A DNA stretch of 64,000 nt from Aristolochia californica (GCA_029961685.1 JARWKL010000001.1:23820295-23884294); one strand, 5' to 3'; shown: positions 14,038 through 29,088, counted from the first letter of the stretch. The notes: generated by a model not told the origin, from the letters alone. Translations and numbers: made by a program.

Positions 14038-14652
14038 TTTTTAACAGAGTGTTGACTCGCAATCCATAAGTCATTTATTAGGGTAATATAGCCCGTTAGG
14101 CATGATAAATCACTTTACAATCATCTATGATTGTTAGGTCAGCTTTTTTGTAAATGGGCAAAATAATGGCTTGTTTGACTAGGGTAAATATCCCACCGCA
14201 TGTTCATCTTTAACATGTTTCAAGCCTGCATATCCATTTTTCAAGCACGTGTGGAAGAAATCTCTTTCTTATAAAATTCCAACCTGTTAGGGTCAACAAC
14301 TAGTGGAATTTCCCAAACTTGGACAACAAAACTTTTTTTTTCATTTGTGGTGTTTGAATAATTTTTCTTTACTTACATTTGTTGTTGTTTTAAATTTTTT
14401 CCATACATAAACTCTAAAATTTTTTATTTTCTTGTGATCTTTTTGCCTTTTGGTTTACTGGATGAAGGGATAGCGAAAACTGAAAGTTTTGATTTAACAA
14501 AAAAGAGTACATCTAAAATAGAAATGCACAATGCACAAATGTAGGGAGAGATAATTCTAAAGAGTGTTTTTAATTTTTAGGGATTGTAAACTCTGTTTAG
14601 TTTTTATATATCATGTTTTCCAATCATCAAGAAAAGGGGAAGGTAGGGTAAT
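14038..14652 (+). repeat. Unit 22, 615 bp, internal deletion
   Basis: CCACCGCATGTTCA joins directly to TCTTTAACATG at about 14205. About 60 bp that normally hold AGAATTTAATGAGCG and GGATCCATAGG are gone, so this unit has no GGATCC site. The two edges share only CA. Confidence 0.9.
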
Positions 14653-16666
14653 TTTAGTTGTGTGTTGACTCCCAATCCATAAGTCTTTTCTTAGGGTAAT
14701 ATAGCCCGTTACACATGATAAATCACTTTACAATCATCTATGATCGTAAGATCAGCTTATTGTAAATGGGCAAAATAATGTCTAGTTTGACTCAGGTAAA
14801 TGTCCCACCGCACGTTCTCTTGATAATTTAATAAGCGTTTGTTATTCTCTTTAAAAGGCTATGATTCGTAGGTGATTTTCATCTTTAACATGTTTCAAGT
14901 ATGCATATCCATTTTTAAAGCTTATGCGGAAGAAATCTCTTTCTTATAAAATTCCAATCTTTTTATGGTTGAACTAGTGGAATTTCCCAAACTTGGACAA
15001 CAAAACATTTGTGTTCATTTGTGGTGGGTAAATAAATTTTCTTTACTTGAATTTGTTATTGTTTTAAATTTTTTTCCATACATAAACTCCAAAATTTTCA
15101 TTTTGATGTGATCTATTTGCCTTTTTGGTTTACGGGATGAAGGTAGAGCAAAAACTCAAAGTTTTGATTTAAGAAAAAAACTACATAAAAAATGGAAATG
15201 CACAATGCACAAATGTAGAGAGACATAATTCCAAAATGTGTTTTTTTATTTTTAGGCATTGTAAGCTCTTTTTAGTTTTTATATATCAGGTTTTCCTATC
15301 GTCGGGAAAAGAGGGAGGGGGGGGGATTTTTAACTGAGTGTTGACTCCCAATCCATAAGTCATTTCTTAGGTAAATATAGCTCGTTACGCATGATAAATC
15401 ACTTTACAATCATCTACGATCGTTAGGTCAGCTTTATGTAAATGGACAAAATAATGTTGTTCGAATCGGATAAATATCCCACAGCATGTTCACTTAAGAA
15501 TTTAATGAGCGTTTGTTATTCTCTTTAAAAGGTTTGGATCGACAGGTTATTTGAATCTTTAACATGTTTGAAGCATGCATATCCATTTTTAAAGCATGTG
15601 TGGAAGAAATCTCTTTCTTATAAAATTCCAAGCTGTTAGGGTTGAACTAGCGGAATTTCCCAAACTTGGAAAAGAAAACTTTTGTGTTCATTTGTGGTGT
15701 GTGAATGAATTTTATTTACTTACATTTGAGATTGTAATAAACTTTTTCCATACGTAAACTCTAAAATTTTCATTTTGTTCTGATCTATTTGCCTTTTTGG
15801 TTTAGGGGATGAAGGTTGAGCGAAAACTCAAAGTTTTGATTTAAGAAAAAAGAGTGCATCTAAAATAGAAATGCACAATGCACAAATGTAGAGAGACATA
15901 ATTCCAAAGAGTGTCTATAATTTTTAGGGATTCTGAGCTCTTTTTAGTTTTTGTATATCAGGTTTTGCAATCATCGGGAAAAGGGGGAGGGGGGGATTTT
16001 TAACCGAGTGTTGACTCCGAATCCATTAGTCATTTCTTAGGGTAATATAGCCCGTTACACATGATAAATCACTTTACAATCATCTATGATCGTTAGGTCC
16101 ACTTTTTGTAAATGGGCAAAATAATGACTTGTTTGACTCGGGTAAATGTCCCACGACACGTTCACTTTAGAATTTAATGATTGTTTGTTATTCTCTTTAA
16201 AAGGTTTGGATCCATAGGTGATTTTCATCTTTAACATGTTCAAAGCATGCATATCCATTTTTAAAGCATGTGTGGAAGAAATCTCTTTCTTTAAAATTCC
16301 AAGTTGTTAGGATTGAACTAGTGGAATTTCCCAAACTTGGACAACAAAACATTTGTGTTCATTTGTGGTGTGTGAATAATTTTCTTTAGTTACATTTGTT
16401 ATTGTTTTAAATTTTTTCCATACATAAACTCTCAAATTTTCATTTTGTAGTGATCTATTTGCCTTTTTGGTTTACGGGATGAAGGCAAAACGAAAACTCA
16501 AAGTTGTGATTGAAGAAAAAAGAGTACATCTAAAATGGAAATGCACAATTCACTATTGTAGAGAGAGATAATTCCAAAGAGTGTCTGTAATTTTAAGGGA
16601 TTGTGAGCCCTTTTTAGTTTTTATATATCAGGTTTGCAATCGTCAGGAAAAGGGGGAGGCAGGGGA

Positions 16667-17155
16667 TTTTTAACTGAGTGTTGACTCTCAATCCATAAGT
16701 CATTTCTTAGGTTAATATAGCCTATTACGCATGATAAATCACTTTACAATCTTCTTTGATCGTTAGGTCAGTTTTTTGTAAATGGGCAAAATAGTGGCTT
16801 GTTTGACTCAGGTAAATGTCCCACCGCACGTTCACTTGATAGTTTAAGGTGCGTTTGTTATTCTCTTTAAAAGTTACTTAGATTTGTTATTGTTTTAAAT
16901 TTTTTCCATACATAAACTCAAAAATTTTCATTTTGTTGTGATCTATTTGCCTTTTTGGTTTACGGGATGAAGGGAGAACGAAAACTCAAAGTTTTGATTT
17001 AAGAAAAAAGAGTACTTCTAAAATAGAAATGCACAATGCAAAAATGTAGAGAGAGATAATTCCAAAGAGAGTTTGTAAATTTTAGGGATTGTGAGCTCTT
17101 TTTATTTTTTATATATCAGGTTTTGCAATCGTCGCGAAAAGGGGGAGGCGAGGGA
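16667..17155 (+). repeat. Unit 26, 489 bp, largest simple deletion
   Basis: TTCTCTTTAAAAG joins TTACTTAGATTTGTTATTG at about 16874, removing roughly 183 bp from the centre of the monomer (GGATCC, GCATGC and AACTTGGACAAC are all lost). Flanking units 25 and 27 are full length. Confidence 0.9.
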
Positions 17156-20100
17156 TGTTTAACTTAGTGTTGACTCCCAATCTATAAGTCATTTCTTAGG
17201 GTAATATAGCCCGTTACGCATGACAAAATGACTTTTCCATCATCTATGATCGTTAGGTCAGCTTTTTTTAAATGGGCAAAATAATGGCTTGTTTGACTCC
17301 AGTAAATATGCCACCAATAGTTCACATGATTATTTAATGATAGTTTGTTATTCTCTTTAAAAGGTTTGGATCGGTAGGTGATTTGCATCTTTAACATGTT
17401 TCAAGCATGCATATCCATTTTTAAAGCACGTGTGGAAGAAATCTCTTTCTTATAAAATTCCAAGCTGTTAGGGTAAACAACTAGTGGAATTTCCCAAACT
17501 TTGACAAAAAAACATTTGTGTTTATTTTTGGTGTGTGAATAAATTTTCTATACTTACATTTGTTATTGTTTTAAATTTTTTCGATGCAAAAACTCTAAAA
17601 GTTTCATTTTGTTGTGATCTATTGGCTTTTTTGCTGGATGAAGGGAAAGAGAAAACTCAAAGTTTTGATAGAAGAAAAAAGAGTACATCTAAAAAGGAAA
17701 TACACAATGCATAAATGTAGAGAGTGATAATGCCAAAGAGTGTCTATAATTTTTAGGGATTGGAAGTTTTTTTAGTTTTTATATATCAGGTTTTGCAATC
17801 GTCGGAAAAAGGGGGAGGTGGGGATTTTTAATTGAGTATTGACTCCCAATCCAAATGTCATTTCTTAAGGTAATATAGCCCGTTACGCAAGATAAATCAC
17901 TTTACAATCATCTATGATCGTTAGGCCAACTTTTTGTAAATGGGCAAAATAATGGTCGTTTGACTCAAGTAAATATCCCACAACACGTTCACTTGAGAAT
18001 TTAATGAGCGTTTGTTATTCTCTTTAAAAGGTTCGGATCCATAGGTGATTTTCATCTTTAACATGTTTCGAGCATGCATATCCATTTTTAAAGCATGTGT
18101 GGATGAAATCGCTTTCTTATAAAATTCCAAGTCGTCAGGGTGGAACTAGTGGAATTTCCCAAACTTGGACAACAAAAATTTTGTGTCCATTTGTGGTGTG
18201 TGAATTAATTCTTTTTTACTTAAATTTGTTATTGTTATAAAATTTTTCAATACATAAACTCTAAAAGTTTCATTTTGTTGTGATCTATTTGCCTATTTTT
18301 TTTACTGGATGAAGGGAGAGCGAAAACTCAATGTTTTGATTTAAAAAAAAAAGAGTACATCTAAAATGGAAATGCACAATGCACAAATATAGAGAGACAT
18401 AATTCCAAAGAGTGTCTATAATTTTTAGGGATTGTGAGATCCTTTTAGATTTTGTATTTCAGGTTTTGCAACCGTCGGGAAAAGGGGGAGGCGGGGGATT
18501 TTTAACTGAGTGTTGACTCCCATTCCATAAGTGATTTCTTAGGGTAATATAGCCCGTTACGCATGATAAATCACTTTACAATCATCTATGATCGTTAAGT
18601 CAACTTTTTGTAAATGGGGAAAATAATGGCTTGTTTGACTCGGGTAAATATCGCACAGCACGTTCACTTGAGAATTTAATGAGCGTTTGTTATTTTATTT
18701 AAAATCTTTGGATCGATAGGTGATTTGCCTCTTTAAAATGTTTCAAACATGCATATTCATTTTTAAAGCATGTGGGGAAGAAATCTCTTTCTTATAAAAT
18801 TCCAAGCAGGAAGGGTTGAAGTAGTGAAATTTCTCTAACTTGGACAACAAAACTTTTATGTTCATTTGTGGTGTGTAAATAAATTTTCTTACTTACTTTT
18901 TTTATTGTTTTAAATTTTTTCCATGCATAATCTCTAAAATTTTCATTTTATTGTGATCTATTTGCCTTTTTACTTTAGGGGATGAAGGGAGAGTGAAAAC
19001 TCAAAGTATTAATTGAAGAAAAAAGAGTACATCTAAAATGGAAATGCACAAGCACAAATCTAGAGAGAGATAATTCCAAAGAGTGTCTGTAATTTTTAGG
19101 GATTGTGAGCTCTTTTTAGCTTTTATATATCAGGTTTTGCATTCGTCTGGAAAAGGGGGAGTAACTGAGTGTTGACTCCCAATCCATAAGTCATTTCTTA
19201 GGGTAATATAGCCCGTTACGCATGATAAATCACTTTAAAAGCAACTATGATCGTTAGGTAAGCTTTTTGTAAATGGGAAAAATAATGGTTGTTTGACTCG
19301 GGTAAATATCCCACATCATGTTCACTTGAGAATTTAATGAGTGTTTGTTATTCTCTTTAAAAGGTTTGGATCCATAGGTGATTTTCATCTTTAACATGTT
19401 TCAAACATGCATATCCATTTTTAAAGCATGTGTGGATGAAATCTCTTTCTTATAAAATTTCAAGCTGTTAGGGTTGAACTTGTGGAATTTCCCAAACTCG
19501 GACAACAAAACTTTTGTGTTCAATTGTGGTGTGTGAATAAAATATTTTTACTTATATTTGTTATTGTTTTAAAATTTTTCCATACATAAACTCTAAAATT
19601 TTCATTTTGGTGTGATCTATTTACCTTTTTTGTTTACGGGATGAAGGGAGAGTGAAAAATCAATGTTTTGATTCAAGAAAAAAGTGTACATCTAAAATGG
19701 AAATGCACAATGCACAAATGTAGAGAGAGAGAATTCCAAAGGGTGTCTGTCATTTTTAAGGATTGTGAGCTCTTTTTAGTTTTTATATATCAGGTTTTGC
19801 AATCGTCTGGAAAAGGGGGAGGGAGGGGATTTTAGCTGAGTGTTGACTCCCAATCCATAAGTCATTACTTTGGGTGATATAGCCCGTTACACAGGATAAA
19901 TCACTTTAGAATCATCTATGATTTTTAGGTTAGGTTTTTGTAAATGGGTAAAATAATGGCTTGTTTGACTCAGGTAAATATCCCACCGCACATTCACTTG
20001 AGATTTTAATGAGTGTTTGTTGTTCTCGTTAAAAGGTTTGGATCCAACAGTCGTTTGCATCTTTAACGTGTTTCAAGCAAGCATATCCATTTTTAAAGGA

Positions 20101-23100
20101 TGTGTGGAAGAAATCTCTTTCTTATAAAATTCCAAGCTGTTTGGGTCAACATCTAGTGGAATTTCCCAAACATGGACAACAAAATTTTTGTGTTCATTTG
20201 TGGTGTGTGAATAAATTTTATTTATTTACTTTTTTTATTGTTTTAAATTTTCCAAACATAATCTCCAAAATTTTCATTTTGTTGTGATCTATTTGCCGTT
20301 TTGGTTTATGGGATGAAGGGAGAGGGAAAACTGAAAGTTTTGATTGAAGAAAAAAGAGTACATCTAAATTGGAAATGAAAAATGCACAAATGTAGAGAGA
20401 GATAATTCCAAAGAGTGTTTGTAATTTTTGGGATTGTAAGCTGTTTTGAGTTTTTATATATCAGGTTTTGCAATCGTCGGGAAAAGGGGGAAGCGAGGGA
20501 TTTTTAAATGAGTGTTGACACCCAATCCATAAGTCATTTATTAGGGTAATATAGCCCGTTACGCATGATAAATAACTTTACAATCATCTATGATCGTTAG
20601 GTCGGCTTTTTCTAAATGGGCAAAATAATGGTGGTTTAACTCCGGTAAATATCCCACCACACGTTCACTTGAAAATTTAATGAGGGTTAGTTATTCTAAT
20701 TAAAAGGTTTGGATCCATAGGTGATTTGCATCTTTAACATGTTTCAAACATGCATATCCATTTTTAAAACATGTGTGGAATAAATCTCTTTCTTATAAAA
20801 TTCCAAGTTGTTAGGGTTCAGCTAGTGGAATTTCCAAAACTTGGACAACAAAACTTTTGTGTTCATTTGTGGTGTGGGAATAAATTTTCTTTACTTATAT
20901 TTGTTATTGTTTTAATTTTTTTTCGATACATAAACTCTAAAATTTTCATTTTGTTGTGATCTATTTGCCTTTTTGGTCTACGAGATGAAGGGAGAGCGAA
21001 AACTCAAAGTTTTGATTAAAGAAAAAATAATACATCTAAAATGGAAATGCACAATGCACTAATGTAGAGAGAGATAATTCCAAATAATGTCTGTAATTGT
21101 TAGTAATTGGAAGCTCTTTTTAATTTTTATGCATCAGGTTTTGCAATCGTCGAGAAACGGGGGAGGCGCGGGATTTTTAACTGAGTGTTGACTCCGAATC
21201 CATAAGTCATTTCTTTGGGTAATATAGCCCATTACGCATGATAAATCACTTTACAATCATCTATGATCGTGAGGTCATCTTTTTGTAAATGGGCAAAATA
21301 ATGGCTTGTTTGACTCGGATAAATATCCCACCGCACGTTCACTTGATAATTAAATGAGTGTTTGTTATTCTGTTTAAAATGTTTGGATCCTTAGGTGATT
21401 TTCATCTTTAACATGTTTCAAGCTTGCATATCCATTTTTAAAGCATGTGTGGAAGAAATCTCTTTCTTACAAAATGCCAAGATATTAGGGTCAACAACTA
21501 GTGGAATTACCAAAACTTGGACGACAAAACTTTTGTGTTCAATTGTGGTGTGTGAATAAATTTTCTTTACTTACATTAGTTATTGTTTTAAATTTTTTCC
21601 ATACATAAACTCTAAAATTTTCTTATTGATGAGATCTATTTACCTTTTTGGTTTACGGGATGAAGGGAGAGCGAAAAATCAATGTTTTGATTGAAGAAAA
21701 AAGTGTACATCTAAAATGGAAATGCACAATGCACAAATTTAGAGAAAGATGATTAAAAAAAGTGTCTGTATTAGTTTTTATATATCAGGTTTGCAATCGT
21801 CGGGAAATGGGGGAGGCGGGGGATTTTTAACTTAGTGTTGAGTCCCAATCCATAAGTCATTTCTTAGGGTAATATAGCCCTTTACGCATGATAAATCAGT
21901 TTACAATCATCTATGATCGTTAGGTCAGCTTTTTGTAAATGGGCAAAATAATGGTTGTTTGACTCGGGTAAATATCCCACAGCACGTCAACTTGATAATT
22001 TAATGAGAGTTTGTTATTCTCTTTAAAAGGTCTGGATCCATAGCTGATTTTCATCTTTAACATGTTTCAAGCATGCATATCCATTTTTAAAGCATGTCTG
22101 AAAGAAATCTCTTTCTTATAAAATTCCAAGCCGTTAGGGTTGAACAAGTGGAATTTCCCAAAGTTGGAGAACAAAAGTTTTGTATTCATTTTTGGTGTGT
22201 GAATAATTTTTTTTACTTTCATTTGTTATAGTTTTCAATTTTTTCCAAACTTAAACTCTAAAATTTTCATTTTGTTGTGATCTATTTGCTTGTTTGGTTT
22301 ACGAGATGAAGGGAGAGCGAAAACTCAAAGTTTTGATTTAAGAAAAAAGAGTACATCTAAAATGGAAATGAAGAATGAACAAATGTAAAGAGAGATAATT
22401 CCAAAGAGTGTCTATAATTTTTAACGACTGTGAGTTCATTTTACTTTTTACATATCCGGTTTTGCAATCGTCGGGAAATGGGGGAGGCGGGGGATTTTTA
22501 ACTGAGTGTTGACTCCCAATCCATAAGTCATTTCTTTGGGTAATATAGCCCATTACAGATGATAAATCACTTTACAGTCATCTATGATTGTTATGTTAGC
22601 TTTTTGTTAATGGGCAAAATAATGGCTTCTTTGACTCGGATAAATATCCCACCACACGTTCACTTGAGAATTTATTGAGCATTTGTTAATCTCTTTAAAA
22701 GGTTTGGATCCATAGGTGATTTGCATCTTTAACATGTTTCAAGCATGCATATCCATTTTTAAAGCATGTGTGGAAGAAATCGCTTTCTTATAAAATTCCA
22801 AGTTGTTAGGGTCAACAACTAGAGGAATTTCCCGAACTTGGTCAACAAAATTTTTGTGTTCATTTGTGGTGTGTGAATAAATTTTCCTTACTTACATTTG
22901 TTATTTTTTTAAAATTTTTCCATACAAAAACTCTAAAATTTTCATTTTGTTCCAATCTATTCGCCTTTTTCGCTTAAGGGATGAAGGGAGAGCGAAAACT
23001 CAAAGTTTTGATTTAAGAAAAAAGAGTAGATCTAAAATGGAAATGCACATTCACAAATGTGGAGAGAGATAATTCCTAAGCGTGACAGTAATTATTAGGG

Positions 23101-23845
23101 AATGTAGGCTCTTTTTAGTTTTTAAATATATCAGGTTTTGCAACCATCGGGAAAAGGGGGAGACGGGGGATTTTTAACTCAGTGTTGACCCCCAATCCAT
23201 AAGTCATTTCTTAGGCTAATATAGCCTGTTACACAGGACAAAATCACTTTACAATCATTTCTGATTGTTAGGTCAACCTTTTGTAAATAGGCAAAATAAT
23301 GGTTTGTTTGACTCGGGTAAATATCCCACCGCACATTCACTTGAGAATTTAATGAGCGTTTGTTAATCTCTTTAAAAGGTTTGGATCCAAAGGTCATTTG
23401 AATCATTAACATGTTTCAAGCATGCATATCCAGTTTTAAAGCATGTGTGGAAGAAATCTCTTTCTTATAAAATTCCAAGCTGTTGGGCTCAACAACTTGT
23501 TGAATTTCCCAAACTTGGACAACAAAACTTTTGTGTTCATTTGTGGTGTGTGAATAAATTTTCATTACTCACATTTTTTATTTTTTAAAAATTTTCTTGG
23601 CATAAACTCTAAAATTTTCATTTTCTTGTGATCTATTTGCCTTTTATGTTTACGGGATGAGGTGAGTGCGAAAACTCAAATTTTTTATTTAAGAAAAAAG
23701 TGTACATCTAAAATGGAAATGCACAATGCACAAATGTAGAGAGAGATAATTCCAAAGCGTGTCAGTAATTTTTAGGGTTTGTGAGCTCTTTTTAGTTTTT
23801 ATATATAAGGTTTTGCAATCGTTGGGAAAAGGGGGAGGCAGGGGA

Positions 23846-24463
23846 TTTTTAACTGAGTGTTGACTCCCAATCCATAAGTCATTTCTTAGGGTAATATAGC
23901 CCATTACACATGATAAATAAATTTACAATCATCTATGATCGTTAGGTCAGCTTTTTGTAAATGGGCAAAATAATGGCTTATTTGACTCGGGTAAATATCC
24001 CACAGCACGTTCACTTGAGAATTTAATGAGCGTTTTTTATTCTCTTTAAAAGGTTTGGATCCAAAGGTGATTTGCATCTTTAACATGTTTCAAGCATGCA
24101 TTTCCATTTTTAAAGCATGTATTGAAGAAGTCTCTTTTTACAAAAGTTTTGTGTTCATTTGTGGTGTGTGAATAAATTTTCTTTACTTAAAAATTATTAT
24201 TTTTTAAAATTTTTTCCATACATGAACTTTAAAATTTTTATTTTGTTGTGATCTATTTGCCTTTTTGGTTTACGGGATGAAGGGAGAGCGAAAACTCAAA
24301 GTTTTGATTTAAGAAAAAAGAGTTCATCTAATATGAAAATGCGCAATGCACAAATGTAGAGAGAGATAATTCCGAAGAGTGTCTCTAATTTTCAGGGATT
24401 GTAAGCAATTTTTAGATTTATATATCAGGTTTTGCAATCGTCGAGAAAAGGTGGAGCAGGGGA
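23846..24463 (+). repeat. Unit 37, 618 bp, internal deletion
   Basis: At about 24138 the text runs from GAAGTCTCTTTTTA straight to CAAAAGTTTTGTG, omitting about 55 bp that normally contain TTCCAAGCTGTTAGGG and GGAATTTCCC. Confidence 0.85.
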
Positions 24464-25798
24464 TTTTTAACTGACTGTTGACTCTGAATGCATAAGTCAT
24501 TTCTTTGGGTAATATAGCCCGTTACGTATGATAAATCACTTTACAATCATCTATGATCGTTAGGTCTGCATTTTGTAAATGGGCAAAGAAATGGCTTGTT
24601 TGACTCGGGTAAAAATACCACCGCATGTTCACTTGATAATTTAATGAGCGTTTGTTATTCTCTGTAAAAGGTTTTGATCCGTAGGTGATTTGCATCTTTA
24701 ACATGTGTGAAGCTTGCATATCCATTTTTAAAGCATGTGTGGAAGAAATCTCTTTCTAATAAAATTCCAAGCTGTTAGTGTTGTACTAGTGGAATTTCCC
24801 AAACTTGGACAACAAAACTTTTGTGTTCATTTGTGGTGTGTCAAAAAATTTCTTCACTTACATTTGTTATTGTTTTAAATTTTTTACATACATAAAATCT
24901 AAAATTTTCATTTTGTTGTGATCTATTTGCCTTTTTGGTTTACGGGATGAAGGGAGAGCGAAAACTCAAAGTTTTGATTTAAGAAAAAAGTGTTCATCTA
25001 TAATGGAAATGCACAGTGCAAAAATGTAGAGACAGATAATTCCAAAGAGTGTCTATAATTTTTAGGGATTGTAAGCTCTTTTTAGATTTATATATCAGGT
25101 TTTGCAATCGTCGAGAAAAGGAGGAGGCGGGGGATTTTTAACTAAGTGTTGACTCTGAATCCATAAGTCATTTCTTAGGGTAATATAGCACGTTATGATA
25201 AATCACTTTACAATCATCTATAATCGTTAGGTCATCTTTTTGTAAATAGGCAAAGAAATAGCTTGTTTGACTCGGGTAAAAATACCACCGCACGTTCACT
25301 TGATAATTTAATGACCATTTGTTATTCTCTTTAAAAGGTTTGGATCCGTAGGTGATTTGCATCTTTAACATGTTTCAAGCTTGCATATCCATTTTTAATG
25401 CATGTGTGGAAGAAATCTCTTTCTTACAAAATGCCAAGCTATTAGGGTCAACAACTAGAGGAATTTCCAAAACTTGGACGACAAAACTTTTGTGTTCATT
25501 TGTGGTGTGTGAATAAATTTTCTTTACTTACATTAGTTATTGTTTTAAATTTTTTCAATCCATAAACTCTAACATTTTCATTTTGTTGTGCTTTATTTGC
25601 CTTTTAGGTTTACGGGATGAAGGGAGAGCGAAAACTCAAAGTTTTGATTTCAAAAAAAGACTACATCTAAATTACACAATGCACAAATGTAGAGAGAGAT
25701 AATTCCAAAGGGTGTCTGTAAATTTTTGGGATTGTAAGATCTTTATAGTTTTTATATATCAGGTTTTGCAATCGTCGGGAAAAGGGGGAGGCGGGGGA
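24464..25798 (+). repeat. Closely related adjacent pair, units 38-39
   Basis: Both units carry GTAAAAATACCACCGCA, GGCAAAGAAAT and TTTTTAGATTTATATATCAGG, variants not seen together elsewhere in the window. This indicates a recent local duplication of one monomer. Their second halves differ: unit 39 instead shares GACGACAAAAC and ACAAAATGCCAAG with unit 33, so unit 39 is a likely mosaic. Confidence 0.7.
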
Positions 25799-28700
25799 TT
25801 TTTAACTGAGTGTTGACTCCCGATCAATAAGTAATTTCTTAGGGTAATACAGCCTGTTACACATGATAAAACACTTTACAATCACCTATGATCGTTAGGT
25901 CAGCTTTTTGTAAATGGGCAAAATAATGGCTTGTTTGACTCGGGTAAATATCCCACCGCACGTTCACTTGAAAATTTAATGAGCATTTGTTATTCTCTTT
26001 AAAAGGTTTGGATCCGTAGTCGATTTTCACCTTTAACATTTTTCAAGATTGCATATCCATTTTTAAAGCATGAGTGGAAGAAATCTCTTTCTTATAAAAT
26101 TCCAAGCTGTTCTGGTTGAACTAGTGGAATTTCCAAAACTAGGGCAACAAAACTTGTGTGTTCATTTGTGGTATGTGAAGAAATTTTCTTTACTTACATT
26201 TTTTTTTTGTTTAAAATTTTTTCCATACGTAAACTCCAAAATTTTCATTTTGTTATGATCTATTTGCCTTTTTGGTTTACGGGGTGAAGGGAGAGAAAAA
26301 AATTCAAAGTTTTGATTTAAGAAAAAAAAGTATATCTAAAATGGAAATGCACAATGGACAAATGTGGAGAGAGAGATAATTCCAAAGAGTGACTGTAATA
26401 TTTACGGATTGTGAGCTCTTTTTAGTTTTGATTTATTAGGTTTTGAAATTGTAAGGAAAAAGGGGAGGTAGGGGATTTTTAACTGAGTGGTGACTCCCAA
26501 TCCATAAGTCATTTCTTAGCGTAATATGGCCCGTTACGCATGAAAAATCATTTTAAAACCATCTATCATGGTTTGTTAATGGGAAAAATAATGGTTTGTT
26601 TGACTCGGGTAAATATCGCATCGCACGTTCCCTTGAGAATTTAATGCGCGTTTGTTATTCTCTTTAAAATGTTTGGATCCATAGGTGATTTGCATCTTTA
26701 AACTATTTGAAGCATGCATATCCATTTTTAAAGCATGTGTGGAAGAAATCTCTTTCTTATAAAATTCCAAGCTGTTAAGGTCAACAAGTAGTGGAATTTC
26801 CCAAACTTAGAAAACAAAATTTGGTGTTCATTTGTGGTGTGTGAATAAATTTTCTTTACTTACATTTGTTATTGTTTTAAATTTTTTCCAAACAAAAACT
26901 CTAAAATTTTCATTTTCTTGTGATCTATTTGCCTTTTTGGTTTAGGGGATGAAGGGAGAGCGAAAACTCAAAGTTTTGATTTAAGAAATAAGAGTACATA
27001 TAAAATGGAAATGCACAATGCACAAATGTAGAGAGAGATAATTCCAAAGAGTGTCTATAATTTTTTGGGATTGTAAGCTCTTTTTAATTTTTATATATGG
27101 TTTTGCAATCATCGGGAAAAAGGGGCGGTGGGGGATTTTTAACTGAGTGTTGACTCCCAATCCATAAGTCATTTCTTTGGGTAATATAGCCCGTTACACA
27201 TGAAAAATTACTTTACAATCATCTATGATCATTAGGTCAGCTTTATGTAAATGGGCAAAATAATGGCTTGTTTGACTCGGGTAAATATCCCACCGCACGT
27301 TCACTTGAGAATTTAATGACCGTTTTTTATTCTCTTTAAAAGGTTTGATTCCATAGGTGATTTGCATCTTGAACATATTTCAAGCATGCATATCCATTTT
27401 TAAAGCATGTGTGGAAGAAATATCTTTCTTATAAAATTCCACGCTGATAGGGTTGAACTAGTGGAATTTCCCAAACTTGGACAACAAAACTTTTGTGTTC
27501 ATTTGTGGTGTGTGCATAAATTTTATTTACTTAAATTTATTATTGTTTTAAATTTTTTCCGTACATAAACTCTAAATTTTTTTTTTGTTGTGATCTATTT
27601 GCCTTTTTGGTTTACGGGATGAAGGGAGAGCAAAAACTCAAAGTTTTGATTTAAAAAAAAATAGTACATCTAAAATGAAAATTCACAATGCACAAAAGTA
27701 AAGAGAGATAATTTCAAAGAGAGTCTGTAATTTTTAGGGATTTTAAGCACTTTCTAGTATTTAGAGATTAGGTTTTGCAATCGTCGAGAAAACGGGGAGG
27801 CAGGGGATTTTTAACTGAATGTTGACTCCAAATCCATATGTCATTTCTTAAGGTAATATAGCCCGTTACGCATGATAAATCACTTTACAATCATCTATGA
27901 TCGTTAGGTCAGCTTATTGTAAATGGGAAAAATAATGGCATGTTTGACTTAGGTAAATATCCCACCGCACGTTCACTTGAGAATTTAATGAGCGTTTGTT
28001 ATTCCCTGTAAAAGGTTTGGATCTGTAGTTGATTTGCACCTTTAACATTTATCAAGATTGCATATCAATTTTTAAAGCATGTGCGGATAAAATCTCTTTC
28101 TTATAAAATTTCAAGCTGTTAGGGTTGAACTAGTGGAATTTGCCAAACATGGACTTCAAAATTTTTGTGTTCATTTGTGGTATGGAATAAATTTTCATTA
28201 CTTACATTTTTTATTGTTTTAAATTTTTTCTATTCATCAACTCTAAAATTTTCATTTTTTGTGATCTATATGTCTTTTTTGTTTACGGGATGAAGGGAGA
28301 GCGAAAACTAAAAGTTTTGATTTAAGAAATAAGTGTACATCTAAAACGGAAATGCACAATGCACAAATGTAGAGAGAGATAATTCCAAAGAGTGTCAATA
28401 ATTTTTAGGGATTGTAAGCTCTTTTTAGTTTTTATATATCAGGTTTTGCAATCGTTGGGAAAAGGGGCAGGTAGGGGATTTTTAATTGAGTGTTGACTCC
28501 CAATCCATATGTCATTTCTTAGGGTAATATAGCCCGTTACACATGATAAATCCCTTTACAATGATCTATGATCATTTGGTCAGATTTTTATATATGGGAA
28601 AAATAAAGGCTTGTTCGACTCTAGTAAATATCACACCGCACGTTCACATGAGAATTTAGTGAGCGTTTGTTATTCTTGTTATTCTCTTTAAAAGTTTTGG

Positions 28701-29088
28701 CTCCATAGGTGATTTGCATCTTTAACATCTGTCAAGCATGCATATCCATTTTTAAAGCATGTGTGGAAGAAATCTCTTTCTTATAAAATTTCAAGCTGTT
28801 AGGGTCAACAACTAGTGGAATTTCCCAAAGTTGGACAACAAAACTTTTGTGTTCATTTGTGGTGTGTGAATATATTTTCTTTACATACATTTGTTATTGT
28901 TTTATACTTTTTCCATATATAAACTCTAAAATTTTCATTTTGTTGTGATCTATTTGCCTTTTTGGGTTACGGCATGAAGGGAGAACGAAAACTCAAAGTT
29001 TTGATTTAAGAAAAAAGTGTACATCCAAAATGGAAATGCACAATTCTCAATTGTAGAGAGAGATAATTCCAAATAGTGTCTCTAATTT

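Larger units (their letters stand above)
13365..28478 (+). repeat. Diverged satellite block, units 21-43
   Basis: Unit starts: 13365, 14038, 14653, 15327, 15997, 16667, 17156, 17825, 18499, 19162, 19830, 20501, 21174, 21824, 22495, 23171, 23846, 24464, 25135, 25799, 26476, 27136, 27808. Most are 668-677 bp. Short ones are 22 (615 bp), 26 (489 bp), 33 (650 bp, about 24 bp lost near 21770), 37 (618 bp), 39 (664 bp) and 41 (660 bp, about 12 bp lost near 26570). Units 27-28-29 repeat the type order of 16-17-18. Units 31-32 resemble 20 and 8, so pieces of the same long order appear here in a rearranged form. Unit 30 starts without the usual GGATTTTT (19162). No gene is seen. Confidence 0.95.

Noticed and set aside
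19155..19175. Unit 30 start as a transposon insertion or array break
   Set aside because: Only about 10-13 bp of the G-rich end and T run are missing. Both sides continue as normal satellite in register.
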